A stretch of DNA of 26,676 nucleotides from an uncultured Nocardiaceae bacterium (GTDB taxonomy: Bacteria > Actinomycetota > Actinomycetes > Mycobacteriales > Mycobacteriaceae), in the NCBI GenBank assembly GCA_936936565.1, contig CAKZIX010000168.1:1-26676 (forward strand), given 5' to 3'. Positions 24,387 through 26,676 of the stretch are shown in pieces (position 1 is the first letter of the stretch; each line of letters starts with the position of its first letter). The translations under genes and the position numbers were made by a program. The notes below the pieces were generated by a model, which ran no database searches, had not been told where the DNA came from, and saw nothing but the letters and a program-made list of their open reading frames with translations.

Positions 24387-25066
24387 AACAGCACTGCCAG
24401 CGCCGGCAATGCGTTGTTCATCGAGTGTGCGGTCCATGACGAGAACACGCTGCCGGCCTGCAGGCGCGCCATCCCGATGGCCAGCCCACCCCAGATCAGG
24501 ATCGGCAACCGCCACGGCTCGGCGTGCCATCCGGCGAACAACAATGCGGTGACGACCAACACCAGCCAAGGATTGATCCGGTGCCGTTCCAGCGCACCCC
24601 ACACGGCGCCACGAAAGATCAGCTCCTCGCCGATCGGCGCGCACAACCACACCCACAGGGCGACGACGACCTTCCAGCCGGGCGGCAGCGCCACCTCGGT
24701 GAGCGGCGAATCCGTCGGGAAGTCGTCGAACTGCAGCAACACCACGGCGATGGTGAGCCCGCCGAACACCGACGCGGTGCCCCATCCGAGCCCGACCCGC
24801 ATCTGCTGCCACGCCTGGGCAGCACTGGTGGGCAGTCCGAAGTCGCGTACCGGGCCGTTGCCGCGCGTCACGCTGATAGCCACGGCGAGCAGCGCGGCCA
24901 GGGTCGTCGGGACCGCGAACGACAGGAAGAACGTGGCCGGCGTGAGCTTGTCGACCAGTAGTGCCGCCACGACGAACCCGCCGAAGTGGGTCGCGAGCAC
25001 GATTCCGGCTTCGAGCAACCCCCAGCGGTGGACGCCGGTGTCCGGCACGCCGACGGATTCGGTCAC
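24374..25066 (-). CDS. CPBP family intramembrane metalloprotease
   Basis: CPBP (Abi/CaaX protease-like) proteins are glutamic or metal-dependent proteases of the membrane, involved in bacteriocin immunity or processing in some bacteria. The 230-residue protein has several hydrophobic segments and all three motifs of the family: EExxxR in GEELIFRG (Glu147, Glu148, Arg152), FxxxH in FAGWHA (Phe177, His181) and HxxxN in HSMNN (His214, Asn218). The GTG start at 25066 overlaps the amidohydrolase stop as GTGA, so it is coupled to that gene. No substrate can be inferred. Confidence 0.9.
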   Translation of the reverse strand: MTESVGVPDTGVHRWGLLEAGIVLATHFGGFVVAALLVDKLTPATFFLSFAVPTTLAALLAVAISVTRGNGPVRDFGLPTSAAQAWQQMRVGLGWGTASVFGGLTIAVVLLQFDDFPTDSPLTEVALPPGWKVVVALWVWLCAPIGEELIFRGAVWGALERHRINPWLVLVVTALLFAGWHAEPWRLPILIWGGLAIGMARLQAGSVFSSWTAHSMNNALPALAVLFLPS

Positions 25067-26136
25067 CGTCGGACGACCCGACCGCGCAGGATCACGATGT
25101 CCGGGACCGGCGTGCGGGTGCGCGGGTCGTCGTGGAAGACGACGATGTCGGCGGCCGCGCCGTGCTCGATCCCGGGACGCCGCAACCATTTTCGCGCCGC
25201 CCAGGACGCGGCGCCGAGCGCTTCGGTTGCCGTCAGACCGGCATGGCGCAGTTCGACGATTTCGTCGGCGATACGACCGTGCACGATGGAGCCGCCGGCA
25301 TCGGTGCCGGCGTAGATGGGCACCCCCGCATCGTGTGCCTTGCCGACGGTGTCGCGGACCCGGCGGTGCAGGTCCAGCATGTGCTCGGCGTAGACCGGGA
25401 ATTTGCCTGCGCCGGCAGCGATTTCGGGAAACGTCGCAATGTTGATCAGGGTCGGAACCAGCGCGGTGCCGGAGGCCGCCATCATCTCGATGGTCTCGTC
25501 GGTGAGCCCGGTGCCGTGTTCGATGCAGTCGATGCCCGCGCCGAGCAGGCCGGGCAGCGCGTGCTCGCCGAATACGTGTGCGGTCACGCGGGCGCCCTCG
25601 GCATGTGCGGCGTCGATCGCCGCCTTCAGGATCTCCGGGCCCCACAGCGGGCGCAGGTCGCCGACCGTGCGGTCGATCCAGTCGCCGACCAGCTTGACCC
25701 AACCGTCGCCCCGACGTGCTTGCTCGGCAACAACTTTGGGCAGATCTGCCTCGTCCTCGACATCGATCGGCAGGTCCCGGAGGTAGCGCTTGGGGCGCGC
25801 GATGTGCCGGCCCGCGCGGATGATCTTCGGCAGGTCCTCGTGGTCGTCGATGAACCGGGTGTCGATGGGTGAACCCGCGTCGCGCAGCAGCAGTGCGCCG
25901 ACCTCGCGCTCGGTTTCGGCTTGCCGGATCGCCCCGTCGTGATCCTCGTGCCCGCCTTGATATTTGATCCCGACGTGGCAATGCGCGTCGACGAGCCCCG
26001 GAATGATCCAGCCGGCGGTGCAGACGGTGTCCGCACCCGCGACGGGTTCGAAGGAAATGATCCCGTCGTGCACCCACAGCTCGACCGGCTGCTCGTCCGG
26101 CAGCCCGGTACCGCGCAGATGCAAGCGCGCCGACAC
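25063..26136 (-). CDS. Amidohydrolase family metal-dependent hydrolase
   Basis: The product has 357 residues from GTG 26136, five bases after the ffh stop. It is a TIM-barrel amidohydrolase of the imidazolonepropionase-like group: IPGLVDAHCHVG (His52, His54), Lys148 in GWVKLVGDW (possible carboxylated lysine), TAHVFGEHAL (His187), CIEHGTG (His207) and YAGTDAGG (Asp279) provide the full metal set. The C-terminal beta sandwich has GAAADIVVFHDDPR. It occupies the Rv2915c position next to ffh; its substrate is unknown (cyclic amide, dipeptide or related compound). Upstream in-frame codons run through ffh in another frame and are not used. The next gene, the CPBP protease, overlaps its stop. Confidence 0.9.
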   Translation of the reverse strand: MSARLHLRGTGLPDEQPVELWVHDGIISFEPVAGADTVCTAGWIIPGLVDAHCHVGIKYQGGHEDHDGAIRQAETEREVGALLLRDAGSPIDTRFIDDHEDLPKIIRAGRHIARPKRYLRDLPIDVEDEADLPKVVAEQARRGDGWVKLVGDWIDRTVGDLRPLWGPEILKAAIDAAHAEGARVTAHVFGEHALPGLLGAGIDCIEHGTGLTDETIEMMAASGTALVPTLINIATFPEIAAGAGKFPVYAEHMLDLHRRVRDTVGKAHDAGVPIYAGTDAGGSIVHGRIADEIVELRHAGLTATEALGAASWAARKWLRRPGIEHGAAADIVVFHDDPRTRTPVPDIVILRGRVVRR

Positions 26137-26141
26137 GAGGT

Positions 26142-26525
26142 TCAGTTCTTCGGGAATTTGAACTTGGACAGGTCGAAGCCCTCGAGACCGGGCGGCAACT
26201 GATCGAGACCGGGCGGCATGTTCGACAGGTCCGGCATGCCGGCGGGCATCCCGGGCATCCCGCCGCGCACCTTCGGCGGCGTCGGACCGCGGCCACCCTT
26301 CTTGCCTTTCTTGCCCTTCTTCCGGTTGACCTTCCGGTTCCCGCCGGGCATCCCGCCCATCCGACCCGCCATCTGCGACATCATCTTGCGCGCGTCGAAG
26401 AAGCGGTCGACCAGTTGGTTCACGTCGCTGACGGTGACACCCGAACCGTTGGCGATCCGGGCGCGCCGGGAGCCGTTGAGGATCTTCGGGTTCCGACGCT
26501 CTGCGACGGTCATCGAGCGGATGAC
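26142..26525 (-). CDS. ffh: Signal recognition particle protein Ffh, 3' part only
   Basis: Ffh is the SRP GTPase that delivers nascent membrane proteins with 4.5S RNA. Only the C-terminal M domain is present: IRSMTVAERRNPKILNGSRRARIANGSGVTVSDVNQLVDRFFDARKMM, including the RNA-binding helix-turn-helix SRRxRIANGSG. A Met/Gly/Pro-rich tail (GRMGGMPGG, then a Lys/Gly stretch, GMPGMPAGMPDLSNMPPG) follows and ends FDLSKFKFPKN. Codons up to IRSMT are ordinary Ffh; upstream of about 26,525 the sequence stops matching what the family has there (see next entry). The G domain is not in the window. Confidence 0.93.
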   Translation of the reverse strand, partial: VIRSMTVAERRNPKILNGSRRARIANGSGVTVSDVNQLVDRFFDARKMMSQMAGRMGGMPGGNRKVNRKKGKKGKKGGRGPTPPKVRGGMPGMPAGMPDLSNMPPGLDQLPPGLEGFDLSKFKFPKN

Positions 26526-26676
26526 GAAGGCCTGGGTGACGTCCGAGCCGCGCTGCTCGTCGACGATCTTCTTGACGTTCGGGTAGCGATTGATGACCGA
26601 AGACAACGACTTTCCGTCGCGTGTCCACGAACTCGTGCGCTGGAATCCGAAACTCAGCCCGGTATCGGCGATGCAC
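26526..26676 (-). CDS. Unidentified coding fragment fused in frame to ffh
   Basis: On the minus strand the frame that becomes ffh is open from the right edge. It reads FGFQRTSSWTRDGKSLSSVI followed by NRYPNVKKIVDEQRGSDVTQAF, where Ffh should have a Met/Gly-rich linker ending in a segment like DRxQAIIRGMT. This sequence is hydrophilic, protein-like and not a frameshifted Ffh in either other frame. I cannot name its family. Given the capsid-like fragment at the left end, a phage origin is possible but not shown. The short match around TQA before IRSMT may mark where the two sequences were joined. Confidence 0.5.

Noticed and set aside
24374..25066. CPBP protease as an anti-phage abortive infection system
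   Set aside because: The family's Abi name is historical; it is coupled to a conserved amidohydrolase next to ffh, with no defence genes nearby.

Overview
The window is GC-rich DNA from an actinobacterium of the order Mycobacteriales (Nocardia/Rhodococcus/Gordonia/Mycobacterium relatives). The gene order cdsA, frr, pyrH, tsf, rpsB, an M23-like gene, xerC, dprA, yifB, yraN, DUF2469, rnhB, lepB, rplS, trmD, rimM, KH protein, rpsP, amidohydrolase, ffh is the order I remember for the Rv2881c to Rv2916c stretch of the M. tuberculosis chromosome. GTG starts, 4-bp ATGA/GTGA stop-start overlaps and several apparently leaderless promoters (TANNNT six or seven bases before the start codon) fit this assignment. 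I cannot name the genus.

Layout. Nearly all backbone genes lie on the minus strand. 1-2434: cdsA, frr, pyrH (lipid precursor synthesis, ribosome recycling, UMP kinase). 2646-6795: a plus-strand cassette of five closely packed genes (OsmC-like, O-acetylhomoserine sulfhydrylase-like PLP enzyme, CoA-binding protein, second OsmC-like, flavoprotein oxidoreductase). It sits between pyrH and tsf and ends in a perfect 15-bp hairpin that can terminate transcription from both sides. 6857-9140: tsf, rpsB with a structured leader, and a SelT/SelW-type CxxC protein. 9290-10488 (plus): a secreted M23-fold protein lacking its catalytic histidines, and a VOC protein. 10698-14899: xerC, then the overlapping yraN-yifB-dprA DNA-processing operon. 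14999-17230: rnhB/DUF2469, lepB and rplS. 17384-22111: a histidine-motif membrane protein, tex, a short DUF222 protein, and a MDMPI/DinB-fold protein flanked by two related inverted-repeat elements. 22344-24223: the rpsP-KH-rimM-trmD operon. 24374-26676: a CPBP membrane protease, an amidohydrolase and the 3' part of ffh.

Most of the window is housekeeping. The accessory material is the five-gene OsmC/sulfhydrylase/flavoprotein cassette and the inverted-repeat pair around 21.4-22.2 kb. The strangest feature is at the two ends. At about position 270 the minus-strand cdsA reading frame changes, without a stop, from a normal CdsA signature into a sequence resembling an HK97-type phage major capsid protein. 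At about position 26,525 the ffh frame is entered from an upstream sequence that does not look like Ffh. The chromosomal block is therefore bounded on both sides by in-frame breaks in conserved genes. Either this is a chimeric assembly or library product, or a real rearrangement involving phage DNA; the sequence alone cannot decide. Nothing here looks like tRNA, rRNA, CRISPR, a transposase or an integrase other than XerC.
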